DNA of 25,598 nt from an uncultured Steroidobacter sp. (GTDB taxonomy: Bacteria; Pseudomonadota; Gammaproteobacteria; Steroidobacterales; Steroidobacteraceae). Made by a program: the position numbers and the translations under genes. Location: assembly GCA_938008435.1 (NCBI GenBank), contig CALLKK010000022.1:1-25598 (forward strand), written 5' to 3'. The notes beneath the pieces are model-generated. The model worked only from the letters and a program-made list of their open reading frames with translations, did no database searches and was not told the origin of the DNA. Positions 1 to 7,646 of the stretch are shown piece by piece (positions within the stretch are counted from its first letter, which is position 1; each line of letters opens with the position of its first letter).

Positions 1-72
1 CGCGACGAAATGATCGACGATCTTCGTCTCAACAACGCCGCCATGGTACGCAGTCCGCGTTGTCGTTTCTAG
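1..72 (+). CDS. Possible 3' end of an unknown ORF
   Basis: Frame 1 is open from the first base to a TAG at 70-72, giving 23 residues that end in RSPRCRF. The reading stops 5 bases before the left inverted repeat of the IS, so the IS may have inserted just behind, or into the end of, this gene. The fragment is too short to assign a family, and it may be a chance open frame. Confidence 0.25.
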   Translation, partial: RDEMIDDLRLNNAAMVRSPRCRF

Positions 73-77
73 CACGC

Positions 78-1454
78 GATCGCGTCCCCGGACGTGGTGT
101 AAGAACCGCGAGTCTTGGCTTGGTTGGGCTCCTGCTCAGTTGACGACAGCCGACAACCGAGCGGTCTGATTCTCCGCGAGCGACTGCAGACCTTCAAGCG
201 GCAGATAGCGCCGTTGCAATTGCCACTCGTCGTTCTGCTCGAGCAGCAGCGCGCCCACGAGGCGAGTGATGGCCGCATCATTCGGAAAGATGCCCACGAC
301 GTTTGTGCGTCGCTTGATCTCGGCATTGAGCCGCTCCAGCGGATTTGTGCTGTGGATCTGCACTCGATGGGATTTCGGGAAGCTCATGAAGGCGAGCACG
401 TCGGTCTCGGCATCGTCCATGAGCGCAGAGAGTCTGGGGAACTTCGTGCGTAACTGATCGGCGACCGAGCGCCACTGCGCGATCGCCGCTTCCTGTGTCT
501 GCTGCGCAAATACCGTGTTGATCATCGCCAGCACGACCTGCCGCTGACCCTTGCCGGCGTGTGCCAGGGCATTGCGCAGAAAATGCACGCGGCAGCGCTG
601 CCAGGTGGCCTTCAGCACCTTCGCCGCCGCCGCTTTCAAGCCTCCGTGAGCGTCGGAGATGACGAGCTTCACTCCACGCAGCCCACGGCGGGTGAGCGAG
701 CGCAGAAAGGCCGTCCAGAACGGCTCAGCTTCCGACGGCCCGATCGCCATGCCGAGCACTTCGCGCACGCCATCGGTGTTCACAGCGACGGCGATTATCA
801 CCGCCACCGAGACGATGCGGCCGGCCTCCCGCACCTTCAGGTAGGTCGCATCGATCCACAGATACGGCCAGTCGCCCTCGATCGGCCGCTCCAGAAACGC
901 ATGCACGCGCTCATCGATCTCGGCGCATAGCCGGGAGACTTGGCTCTTGCTGATCCCGCTCATGCCCATCGCCTTCACCAGCTCATCGACCGAGCGAGTG
1001 GAGACGCCTTGCACGTACGCTTCCTGGATTACGGCGGCGAGGGCCTTCTCGGCCGTGCGGCGCGGCTCCAGAAAACCCGGAAAATAGCTGCCTTTGCGCA
1101 GCTTCGGGATCTTCAGCTCAACCGAGCCGGCGCGCGTCTCCCATAGCCGTTCGCGGTAACCATTGCGGCTGTTCAGGCGCTCCGGGCTTCGCTCCCCATA
1201 GCCCGCTGCACACAAACTCTCGGCGTCCATCTCCATCATCCGCTGCGCAACGAACTGGATCATCTGCTTCAGCAGATCGGCGTCGGCACCCTTCTCGGCA
1301 AGCTCAGCAAGTGCGATATTGGTCTTGGTGGTGGTCATCGTGTTGTTCTCAGTGAAGTTAAGGTGTCGCAACCCAACTTTACCAAGACTCACGGTGACCG
1401 CCGCCCTCTTCAGGTCAGCGGCCCCGCACTTACACCACCATCAGGGACGCGATC
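78..1454 (-). mobile_element. Complete IS256-family insertion sequence
   Basis: The element is about 1.38 kb and carries one transposase gene on the minus strand. Its ends are 26-bp imperfect inverted repeats: 78-103 (GATCGCGTCCCCGGACGTGG then TGTAAG) and 1429-1454, whose reverse complement matches at 22 of 26 positions, both ending GTGGTGTAAG on the inner side. Length, single ORF and terminal repeats all fit the IS256 family. No 8-9 bp direct repeat is visible in the flanks (70-77 TAGCACGC against 1455-1462 CTTAAAGA), so the duplication has decayed, a rearrangement occurred, or the true tips lie a few bases from those chosen. Confidence 0.85.
136..1338 (-). CDS. IS256-family (Mutator-like) DDE transposase
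   Basis: This 400-residue protein catalyses cut-and-paste or copy-out transposition of its own element. The DDE triad is visible: Asp163 in WIDATY, Asp229 in VISDAHGG and Glu335 in NPLERLNAEIKRR. The spacing and the CRVHFLRN segment before the glutamate-bearing helix are typical of IS256/MULE transposases. The chosen start (1338, MTTTKTN) lies in a sensible place for the family; an upstream in-frame ATG at 1392 would add 18 residues. The frame is intact and full length, so the protein is probably functional. It is flanked closely by the terminal repeats at 78-103 and 1429-1454, with no accessory gene. Confidence 0.93.
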   Translation of the reverse strand: MTTTKTNIALAELAEKGADADLLKQMIQFVAQRMMEMDAESLCAAGYGERSPERLNSRNGYRERLWETRAGSVELKIPKLRKGSYFPGFLEPRRTAEKALAAVIQEAYVQGVSTRSVDELVKAMGMSGISKSQVSRLCAEIDERVHAFLERPIEGDWPYLWIDATYLKVREAGRIVSVAVIIAVAVNTDGVREVLGMAIGPSEAEPFWTAFLRSLTRRGLRGVKLVISDAHGGLKAAAAKVLKATWQRCRVHFLRNALAHAGKGQRQVVLAMINTVFAQQTQEAAIAQWRSVADQLRTKFPRLSALMDDAETDVLAFMSFPKSHRVQIHSTNPLERLNAEIKRRTNVVGIFPNDAAITRLVGALLLEQNDEWQLQRRYLPLEGLQSLAENQTARLSAVVN

Positions 1455-1570
1455 CTTAAAGAAGGCAACGCTGTCATTCCCACGGTGTGACTCCGTCGAG
1501 CGACATGCGCCGCTCGCTTCGGCATGTTCTCCACTCAGCCCGGGAGTCCGGGATCTCACAAGTCGACAAC

Positions 1571-3055
1571 ATGTCCTTTCACAAAACCGCTGCCGTTGCA
1601 GCCACACTCTTGTTCATCTCGAGCTCGCCGGTCGTCTTCGCCGATTCATCGTCCGCGACCATGCAATGCTATGAGCGCATCGCTCGCGTCGAAAACGAGG
1701 GAACCGAGATTATCGACGCAGATACCGTTGCACTTTGCGCCCAAGCGGCCAAGGAGTCGCGCGAAGGCAGGTTGTTCTACGGCATCGTGCTCAGTGCACG
1801 CGGCAACAGCGAAGCGGCAGTTACGGAATATTCGATGATCCTGGGCGGACACGACCTTGCTCGCTCCAAAGACGGCGTCTTGCTCACCGCGCTGAGATTC
1901 CGAGCGCTCGGATACCAGCAACTCGATCTCGACGATCTCGCGTTCGACGACGCCAAGACGTACCTCGGCCATGAACCCGACGATGTCGACATCGTGCTAG
2001 TCGCCGCGACGACTGCGCCGACCACGGAGATGGGTCTGCGCTACAGCGAGCGCGCCGTCGCGCTCGATCGCGAGAACATGAAAGCCCACCAAGTACACGC
2101 GCGACTGCTGGCACGCGCAGGCAAGAAGAAGGAAGCGCTCGCCGCGGCGAATTCTGCCGCCAAGCTGGCGCCGGACAACGCGACCGCGCTGACGATCAAA
2201 GGCCTCGTCCATGCCGACCTGAATGAGCATGCGCGCGCAGAGCGCATCTTCGCACAGGCTGCCGCAGACAATCCCAACGAGCCGCAGCTCAAGATCAATC
2301 GTGCGCACGCGTTGCGGAACCTCGGCCGCCACAAAGACGCCATCGCGGTGACGAGCGCAGTGCTGCAAGACAACCCCGATCACTTCGTGGCGCTCGTGAT
2401 GCGCGCAATGTCTCACCTCGAATTGGGCAATGCCGACGCGGCCTTGAAGGACATCGACAAAGCCAAGCTAGTGCATCCTGATTGGGACGACAGCGAACAG
2501 AGAGTGCGTGCCGAGAACATCCTGCTCACCCGGCAAATGTTCTCGCCGGAAGGAATCGCGCGCATCGAGCAGGATCGCCAAGTCGCGCTGCGCGCGGTGA
2601 GGAAACACCTTCGCTCGCAATGCAAGCACTTCGAATTACCGTCGTTCAGCCAGGACATGGATGTATCGGCACTCAACAATGAGCTCTGGCGTTATCGCGA
2701 CTGCCTCAAGGATTGGGGCGCCCTGCCCTCGATTCTAATTCGCGATAGCTTCACGCCTGCCGAAGCGGCCGCGAACGATCGCTGGTACGAGGCGCTGCAC
2801 CTCTTCGAAAACGACGCGCAGGAGCTGCGCTGCTCGAAGATGCCGAAGGGCGCGAGCTGCATTCAGGATGCGCTCTTCGCGAGGGCGGAACCGTTGCTGG
2901 AGGGCGCCGACAACACGCCGAGATACGTCTACAGGGCCGAAGTCGCGCGCCTGAACACCGATGTCGATGCGCTCAACAAAGCCATCAACCGCTACAACAA
3001 GCAGATTGCCGTGACGAACTTCCTCCACGATCTGGCGGAAGCGTTGAACGAATAG
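1571..3055 (+). CDS. Exported tetratricopeptide-repeat protein
   Basis: This 494-residue protein opens with a clear Sec signal peptide: a short basic start (MSFHKT), a hydrophobic stretch to about residue 20, and a likely cleavage after VFA. Residues about 170-305 hold three to four TPR-type helical pairs with the small/large residue pattern of the family (for example ARLLARAGKKKEALAAANSA, then a repeat ending LAPDNATAL). The C-terminal 190 residues contain four cysteines and no recognised domain. TPR arrays bind partner proteins or peptides, so a periplasmic scaffold is the reasonable inference. The ATG at 1571 is preferred over 1487 because it begins exactly at the signal peptide, though no strong Shine-Dalgarno precedes it. 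It converges on the GH39 gene across a shared hairpin. Confidence 0.8.
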   Translation: MSFHKTAAVAATLLFISSSPVVFADSSSATMQCYERIARVENEGTEIIDADTVALCAQAAKESREGRLFYGIVLSARGNSEAAVTEYSMILGGHDLARSKDGVLLTALRFRALGYQQLDLDDLAFDDAKTYLGHEPDDVDIVLVAATTAPTTEMGLRYSERAVALDRENMKAHQVHARLLARAGKKKEALAAANSAAKLAPDNATALTIKGLVHADLNEHARAERIFAQAAADNPNEPQLKINRAHALRNLGRHKDAIAVTSAVLQDNPDHFVALVMRAMSHLELGNADAALKDIDKAKLVHPDWDDSEQRVRAENILLTRQMFSPEGIARIEQDRQVALRAVRKHLRSQCKHFELPSFSQDMDVSALNNELWRYRDCLKDWGALPSILIRDSFTPAEAAANDRWYEALHLFENDAQELRCSKMPKGASCIQDALFARAEPLLEGADNTPRYVYRAEVARLNTDVDALNKAINRYNKQIAVTNFLHDLAEALNE

Positions 3056-3061
3056 AGAGCA

Positions 3062-3088
3062 AGAGCGCCGTGCCGAGCGCGGCGCTCT
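3062..3088. terminator. Bidirectional hairpin between convergent genes
   Basis: AGAGCGCCG (3062-3070) pairs perfectly with CGGCGCTCT (3080-3088) around a 9-base loop. It starts 7 bases after the TPR stop and is followed by GCCTTTCC, a weak T run. It sits in the 46-base gap between two converging genes and could serve both. Confidence 0.6.
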
Positions 3089-3101
3089 GCCTTTCCACGC
3101 C

Positions 3102-4802
3102 CTACTTGGCAGGCAACGCGATTTCGAAGAGCTTGACCGCCTGCCGCGACAACGAGACGTTGAGCTTCGCGGTGCCGTCGGCCGCTTTCTCGAGCGTGTG
3201 AGACACGGGCTGCATCGTCGCGGCCTCATGGAGCTTTGCGATCTGCGCGGCAGTCGGCTGCTGCGGCGAGCCCATCGCAAGCCACGCCGTATAGGCATTG
3301 CCGGACACTTCGTCGACCGCGTACTCGACGGCACGCAGATCCGCATTCGCCGGCAATCCCTTGAGCGTCACCTGCACATGCCGCTCGTCCGCTCCGCCAG
3401 CCACGTCGTGATAGCTCCACAGCAGCACGGTCAGTCGCGAACGTGCGCGGTCGATGGTGGCGACGGCGCCGATATCGGGCTCGCTACGCACGCTGTCCGC
3501 GATGATTCTGTCGACCGGAATCATCGCGGACGCATCGACAGCAACGCGCTCGCGACCGAGCCGGAAGAACATCTCGAATGCATTGAACACGGGCAACGCG
3601 ACTTCGTTCGTGGTCAGCGCTCGCAATCCGTTGAACCACGGCTGCTCCGAGAACGTGTACGCCCACGACACCGCGCCCTGCAGATCCCCGCCGGTCCGCG
3701 CGAGCAGATCCTGCTTGCGCATGAAGGAAGCGGCCGTGTACGCCGCGAACTGTGCCGTGAGGCGATAGCCGCGCGCCGGATCGTGCGTGGCGGGACACGC
3801 GGCGCACCCTTCGGGATCCGACTCGCCGATGTAGATCGGCAGATGCGCGAACTCGGGGAAGCTCGCGATAATGCGCCCGTAGGTGTCGATCGTCTTGAGC
3901 TGATTGCGCAGGTTCATCTCGACGCGGCCCTGTTCGTCCACACGCGTCGTGCCCTTCGCGTGGAAGGCAATGAAGTCGAGCGGCGCACCGATGCCGCCGG
4001 TCGCCGAGTTCTTCCCCGAGCGGCAATGCTCGAGGAACGCGCGCATGAACTCATCGCCGTTCATCCAACCCGGATCCGTCACATGCGGACCGCCCACGCG
4101 CGCACGCGGCAGCACGCGCTTTACCGCCGCCGCAAAGTGATCGTAGAGCTTGAAATACTCTTCTTTCGTGCCGCGCCAGTAAGGCGACTCGGGCTCGTTC
4201 CACAGCTCCCAAAGCCATGACGAGGCGCGCTCCTCACCGTAGCGCTCGGCGCTGTGACGCACCCACGCCTCGATGAGCGCCTCCCACTTGCGGTAATCCT
4301 TCGGCGGATAGAACGCGCCGCCGGTCACCATGTCGCCGGGCATGCCGGTCTTGACGAGCTCCGGCGTGTAAGGCTCCGGCCGCGACGACAAGGCTTGCGG
4401 CATGAAGCCGGCCTGCACGAACGGTTCGACGCCCGGCTGCGTGAGCTCATCCATGATCGCATCGAGGATGCGCCAGTCGTACTTGGGATTGCCCTGCGCG
4501 TCTTCGGTGTACACGTTCGTGCTCGACCACTTGAGCGCGAGCGTCCCGTCACCGCTCGTGAGCAAGTGATGCACGCGAATGCGAATGGGCTCGTCGCTCA
4601 AATCGTTGAGCTTCTTGAGCAAGTGCCGGCCTTCCTTGGTGAGCGTCGTCAGCGCCTCGTCGTAGCCAAAATAGCTCCAGATGGGACGCAGCTCGCCGAT
4701 CGTGCGATCGGCGTAAACGGTGACTTGAGCCGGCTCGGCATGAAGCGCCGCACCGAAACCGAGAAGCAACAGCAAGAAAGGAAAGCGCGCACGCATGGAC
4801 AC
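3102..4802 (-). CDS. Secreted GH39-family glycoside hydrolase
   Basis: This 566-residue enzyme has a signal peptide (arginine-rich start, run of leucines, likely cut after LHA at residue 22). The catalytic barrel shows the clan GH-A signature: WELWNEPE at 198-205, with Glu203 as acid/base, and IYIGESDPEG, with Glu327 as the probable nucleophile. Order and spacing match GH39, whose characterised members are beta-xylosidases and alpha-L-iduronidases. For a soil bacterium xylosidase-like action is more likely, but substrate cannot be read from sequence. The C-terminal part (about 430-566) resembles the beta-sandwich that follows the barrel in GH39. An ATG at 4796 is an alternative start. The gene stands alone on the minus strand, 89 bases downstream of the receiver-like gene, so a shared transcript is possible but not shown. 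Confidence 0.87.
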   Translation of the reverse strand: MSMRARFPFLLLLLGFGAALHAEPAQVTVYADRTIGELRPIWSYFGYDEALTTLTKEGRHLLKKLNDLSDEPIRIRVHHLLTSGDGTLALKWSSTNVYTEDAQGNPKYDWRILDAIMDELTQPGVEPFVQAGFMPQALSSRPEPYTPELVKTGMPGDMVTGGAFYPPKDYRKWEALIEAWVRHSAERYGEERASSWLWELWNEPESPYWRGTKEEYFKLYDHFAAAVKRVLPRARVGGPHVTDPGWMNGDEFMRAFLEHCRSGKNSATGGIGAPLDFIAFHAKGTTRVDEQGRVEMNLRNQLKTIDTYGRIIASFPEFAHLPIYIGESDPEGCAACPATHDPARGYRLTAQFAAYTAASFMRKQDLLARTGGDLQGAVSWAYTFSEQPWFNGLRALTTNEVALPVFNAFEMFFRLGRERVAVDASAMIPVDRIIADSVRSEPDIGAVATIDRARSRLTVLLWSYHDVAGGADERHVQVTLKGLPANADLRAVEYAVDEVSGNAYTAWLAMGSPQQPTAAQIAKLHEAATMQPVSHTLEKAADGTAKLNVSLSRQAVKLFEIALPAK

Positions 4803-4891
4803 GATGAGCTCGTCAAACCCAGTGCAGAGTCACGCATGATAGCGTGAGCGCCGCGCGCGGCTGTCAACAATTGCGAATGCGGAGAAGCAGC

Positions 4892-5611
4892 CTAGCGTTC
4901 GGGCATTGCGCCCGGCACGTCCGTCGCGCGCGGCGCCTCGACCGCTGCTTCCTGCTTCTGCGCCCGATCGTGTCGCTCGATCATGCGATTGACGATCGGC
5001 CCGACCGCACCGGCAAGGAGGGCGGTCAAGCCGACGACGACCAATTGGATCCAGAACCCGTAAGGACTGGCGGCCTTCAACCGGACCAGCGCACCCGGCG
5101 TCGTCTGGTATTGGCCGAGTGCCGTGCACTTGACGACATCCGCGATGAGCAGGTCGCGCAGCGCGCCAGCGTTCTGCGCGAAGTCGCCCTCCTTCTGGTC
5201 CGTCCACAACTGGAAGTAATGACGAAAGCGCTCCTTCCAGTTGGCATGCAGCCCCGGGAAGCTCGTGAGGTATTTCTTCGTACCGACCAGACAGAAGGCG
5301 ATGAGCGGATGCGTCGTGCGCACTTCGGCAATGAAGGCGACCGACTCGTCCGCACCGCAGCGCTCGAAATCGATGCAGATCCCCGTGATGCCTTCGGAAC
5401 GCTTCTTCTTGTTGTTGCCCGGAGCGCCCCTGCCGGACATCGCTTCGAGCAGCTCCTTGCACTCGGCAATGTTCTTGACTTCGTGGAGCTCGACGCGACC
5501 AGGATCGTCGACACCCGACTTGAGCAGGATCGGCTTGAGCGCTTTGGACACTTCCGGGCTCAACCCGACGAGCACGACCCGGGCGTGCGCTTCCTTCATG
5601 AACCAGCCCAT
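4892..5611 (-). CDS. Receiver-like protein with C-terminal membrane anchor
   Basis: This 239-residue protein has no family I can name with certainty. Its first about 120 residues look like a response-regulator-type alpha/beta fold: hydrophobic strand ARVVLVGLS at 10-18, strand ending in an acidic residue GICIDFERCG (Asp81), and strand LIAFCLVGTKK with a lysine near the conserved receiver lysine position. Residues about 185-207 form one strong transmembrane helix, followed by a short charged tail, so the domain would be cytoplasmic and membrane-tethered. The start at 5611 is well supported by GGAGGGG 5-6 bases upstream. It lies only 16 bases after the RibD-C gene and is surely co-transcribed with it. 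Reading the N-terminus as a receiver is inference. Confidence 0.6.
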   Translation of the reverse strand: MGWFMKEAHARVVLVGLSPEVSKALKPILLKSGVDDPGRVELHEVKNIAECKELLEAMSGRGAPGNNKKKRSEGITGICIDFERCGADESVAFIAEVRTTHPLIAFCLVGTKKYLTSFPGLHANWKERFRHYFQLWTDQKEGDFAQNAGALRDLLIADVVKCTALGQYQTTPGALVRLKAASPYGFWIQLVVVGLTALLAGAVGPIVNRMIERHDRAQKQEAAVEAPRATDVPGAMPER

Positions 5612-5627
5612 CGACGCCCCTCCGCGC

Positions 5628-6287
5628 TCACAGCACTTCGTACTCGATGACGGCGTGACCGCCGACTCTCTTTGCGTCGACGAGACGCAGCTTCACCGCT
5701 TCTTCGACTGCATCGATCGCGCGGCCGCCGACCATCGCGGGCACATCGTCGCCGCCGAATACGACAGGCAGATGCTGCACGATGAGACGATCCACCAAAC
5801 GGCTGCGAAACAATTCCGCGAGCAGCGTGGCGCCGCCTTCTACCATGATCGAGCGAATACCGCGCGCGCCGAGCAGCTCGAACAGGCGCGCGAGATCCAC
5901 ACGATCGCTACCCAGCGTGACGACCTCGGCGCCTGTGCGCGCGAGCGCCGCGACATTCGGCTCCGGCGCTTTCTCGCTCACGGCGATCAATGTGGGTCTG
6001 CCGTCGCGCAGGATGGTCGCATCGAGCGGAAGCATCCCCATGCTCGCCGGGACGACGCGCAACGGATCCGGTCCCTCGACGTGCCGCACCGTCAGCGAGG
6101 GATCATCGAGCCGCACCGTATTGCTGCCGACCATGATCGCACCTGCGGCCGCGCGCAGCTCGTGACGATACCGGCGCACGGCGTCGTCCTCGTACACCAT
6201 CATCGGTTTGCTCGAACAGCCGCGCTTGTGCGTCGTCTTGCCGTCGGCGCTGACTTCCGCGTAGACAAAAACCGTCGGCCGACTCAC
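5628..6287 (-). CDS. RibD C-terminal-domain reductase (DHFR-like)
   Basis: This 219-residue protein matches the RibD C-terminal reductase family (COG1985-type, dihydrofolate-reductase fold). Visible motifs are AEVSADGKTT at the N-terminal strand, IMVGSNTVRLDDPSLTVR, and IMVEGGATLLAELF before the last strands, which together form the NADPH and pyrimidine site. In riboflavin synthesis this domain reduces 5-amino-6-ribosylamino-uracil phosphate, normally fused to a deaminase. Here the deaminase half is absent, so it may be a stand-alone reductase with another substrate. I chose the GTG at 6287 because AGGG lies 8 bases upstream and the family usually begins just before this strand; the longer frame to 6473 adds an arginine-rich segment with no family character. 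It forms a two-gene unit with the receiver-like gene. Confidence 0.8.
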   Translation of the reverse strand: MSRPTVFVYAEVSADGKTTHKRGCSSKPMMVYEDDAVRRYRHELRAAAGAIMVGSNTVRLDDPSLTVRHVEGPDPLRVVPASMGMLPLDATILRDGRPTLIAVSEKAPEPNVAALARTGAEVVTLGSDRVDLARLFELLGARGIRSIMVEGGATLLAELFRSRLVDRLIVQHLPVVFGGDDVPAMVGGRAIDAVEEAVKLRLVDAKRVGGHAVIEYEVL

Positions 6288-6605
6288 GGGCAGAGCCCTC
6301 CGCACATCATTCGCACGAGCAGCATCGGCTTGTCGACGACGGAGCACATATCGTTCTTCTAGTTGTTCTGCTCTCGATGAGCGCTCGCCGGTCCGGGGCA
6401 CCCTCGGCCGGGAAGCTCGTTGCTGCGGGGAAGCGATTCGATTGCAAGAATAGAGCAACTCGTCAACAGGCACAAACGAACCGCTGTCACGGGCCGATCA
6501 TGCATCTCGGGTGATCGATCAACACGAAAACCGGCTGACGACGCGACTTGCCGTCCATACACTGATAGGCTCGCCTGTGAACCGTTGGGATGCATTGGAG
6601 CGGTC
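6288..6605. other. Divergent intergenic region
   Basis: 318 bases separate the reductase (leftward) from the lipoprotein (rightward), so both promoters should lie here. I see no convincing -35/-10 pair, no strong inverted repeat and no small gene with a good ribosome site. Open frames crossing it lack protein character. Confidence 0.4.
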
Positions 6606-7193
6606 ATGCAAGCGAAGTCGATTCGTCTTTCATCCCTGATCGCCGGCGTGCTGGGCATGACCGGCTGCGTCACGACGCTGCATGGCGCGCCCGCTTCATG
6701 GTTGGATACCGAGCATCCTGCCGCGTGGAACGAACCTGGCCGCGAGATCCCTGCCGCACCAGACATCGAAGCCAACGACGATCCTCGCTGCCGCGAGCTC
6801 GTGCGGCCGCCTCAGCTCGATGAAGATCGGCGCGTGCATGCGCGCGGGTGGGATCTGATCGGCTCGTTCGAAGGCGGCTGGGATGTGGTCATCGTGCGCG
6901 GCGCGGCAGCTTACGACGGCATGTGCCGACCGCTGCAATACCAGGCGTTCGTGTTCGTACGCGGGGTGTTTGCCGGCACGCTTTCGCCCGTGCCGATGGA
7001 CAGTCGCATCGACGGCGCCCTCGGCACGCTCTCATTGCAAAGCGGCACCGAGCTGATTGCCGAGTACGTACGCTACGAAGAGTCCGATCCGATGTGCTGT
7101 CCATCGCGGCGCACGACCGTGTTCTTCGAGATCTCGAAGGATCCCCCGCTCGTGCGGCCCGCTACTGCGTCCACGTCATCGACGCAGAACTGA
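6606..7193 (+). CDS. Putative lipoprotein of unknown function
   Basis: This 195-residue protein starts with a basic residue-bearing, hydrophobic leader ending in LGMTGC, a passable lipobox with Cys19 as the lipidated residue, so the mature protein is likely anchored in the cell envelope. The mature part is acidic and contains a cysteine at MCRPLQY and a Cys-Cys pair near DPMCCPSRR; these could form disulfides in the periplasm. The central segment (VVIVRGAAAYDGMCRPLQYQ) and the end suggest a small beta-rich domain, reminiscent of LppP/LprE-type lipoproteins, but I would not assign that. The ATG at 6606 is chosen because it begins the leader. Its last 32 bases overlap, tail to tail, the damaged gene on the other strand. 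Confidence 0.65.
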   Translation: MQAKSIRLSSLIAGVLGMTGCVTTLHGAPASWLDTEHPAAWNEPGREIPAAPDIEANDDPRCRELVRPPQLDEDRRVHARGWDLIGSFEGGWDVVIVRGAAAYDGMCRPLQYQAFVFVRGVFAGTLSPVPMDSRIDGALGTLSLQSGTELIAEYVRYEESDPMCCPSRRTTVFFEISKDPPLVRPATASTSSTQN

Positions 7194-7591
7194 CTGTTTC
7201 GTCAGGGTGCATCGTTCGCCGCCGGCGCGGCCGGTGTCTCGGCGTGGTCCGGCTCGTCCCCAACCCCTCCGGCATCGCAAGAGCACGCAACGATTCATGC
7301 AGCTCCCATAGCCTCGGATCACCACTCGCCTCGGCTTGGCGTTGCACACGCTCCAGCAAATGAGCACGCCACACGCCGAGGTTCGCGATGTGCGGCGCCA
7401 ATCCCTGCGAATCCAGCGCGAGGCGCAGCATTGACGGGACCATCGAGCGCGATTTGCAGGCTTTGTAACAGCAGCGGCACCTGCTTCCGCTCAAACGGCG
7501 TGCGACGCACGCCTGCTCTGGCAAGCGCCCAGGGCCCGGAGCCCGGTGAAAAGTCCAATTCCTCAAGGGAAATGTCCATGGAGAACCGCAC
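7162..7591 (-). pseudogene. Frameshifted small gene of unknown function
   Basis: The upstream part begins at a GTG (7591) with a perfect AGGAGG (7597-7602) 5 bases before it and reads plausible protein (ISLEELDFSPGSGPWALARA through QSLQIALDG). After about 7440 this frame becomes arginine/alanine nonsense, while the next frame continues with LRLALDSQGLAPHIANLGVW and ends at 7162. Removing one C from the CCC run near 7437-7439 joins them as IALDGPSMLRLALDSQ, giving about 142 residues. This looks like one gene broken by a single-base insertion, either real or a sequencing error. I do not recognise the family. It is divergent from pobA with 55 bases between start codons. Confidence 0.5.
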
Positions 7592-7646
7592 ATCGTCCTC
7601 CTAGGCTGATACCGACCAAGCCAAACCCTCATGGCAGGACGAACGC

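Noticed and set aside
3198..4220. 340-codon open frame opposite the GH39 gene
   Set aside because: It is antisense to a gene with clear catalytic motifs, is rich in Arg/His, and matches the usual shadow of high-GC codon bias.
5628..6473. Longer reductase reading from 6473
   Set aside because: The extra 62 residues are Arg-rich without family match, while the GTG at 6287 has a ribosome site and gives the usual length.
6359..6775. 138-codon minus-strand frame across the reductase-lipoprotein gap
   Set aside because: No ribosome site, no family pattern, and it overlaps the lipoprotein start in antisense.
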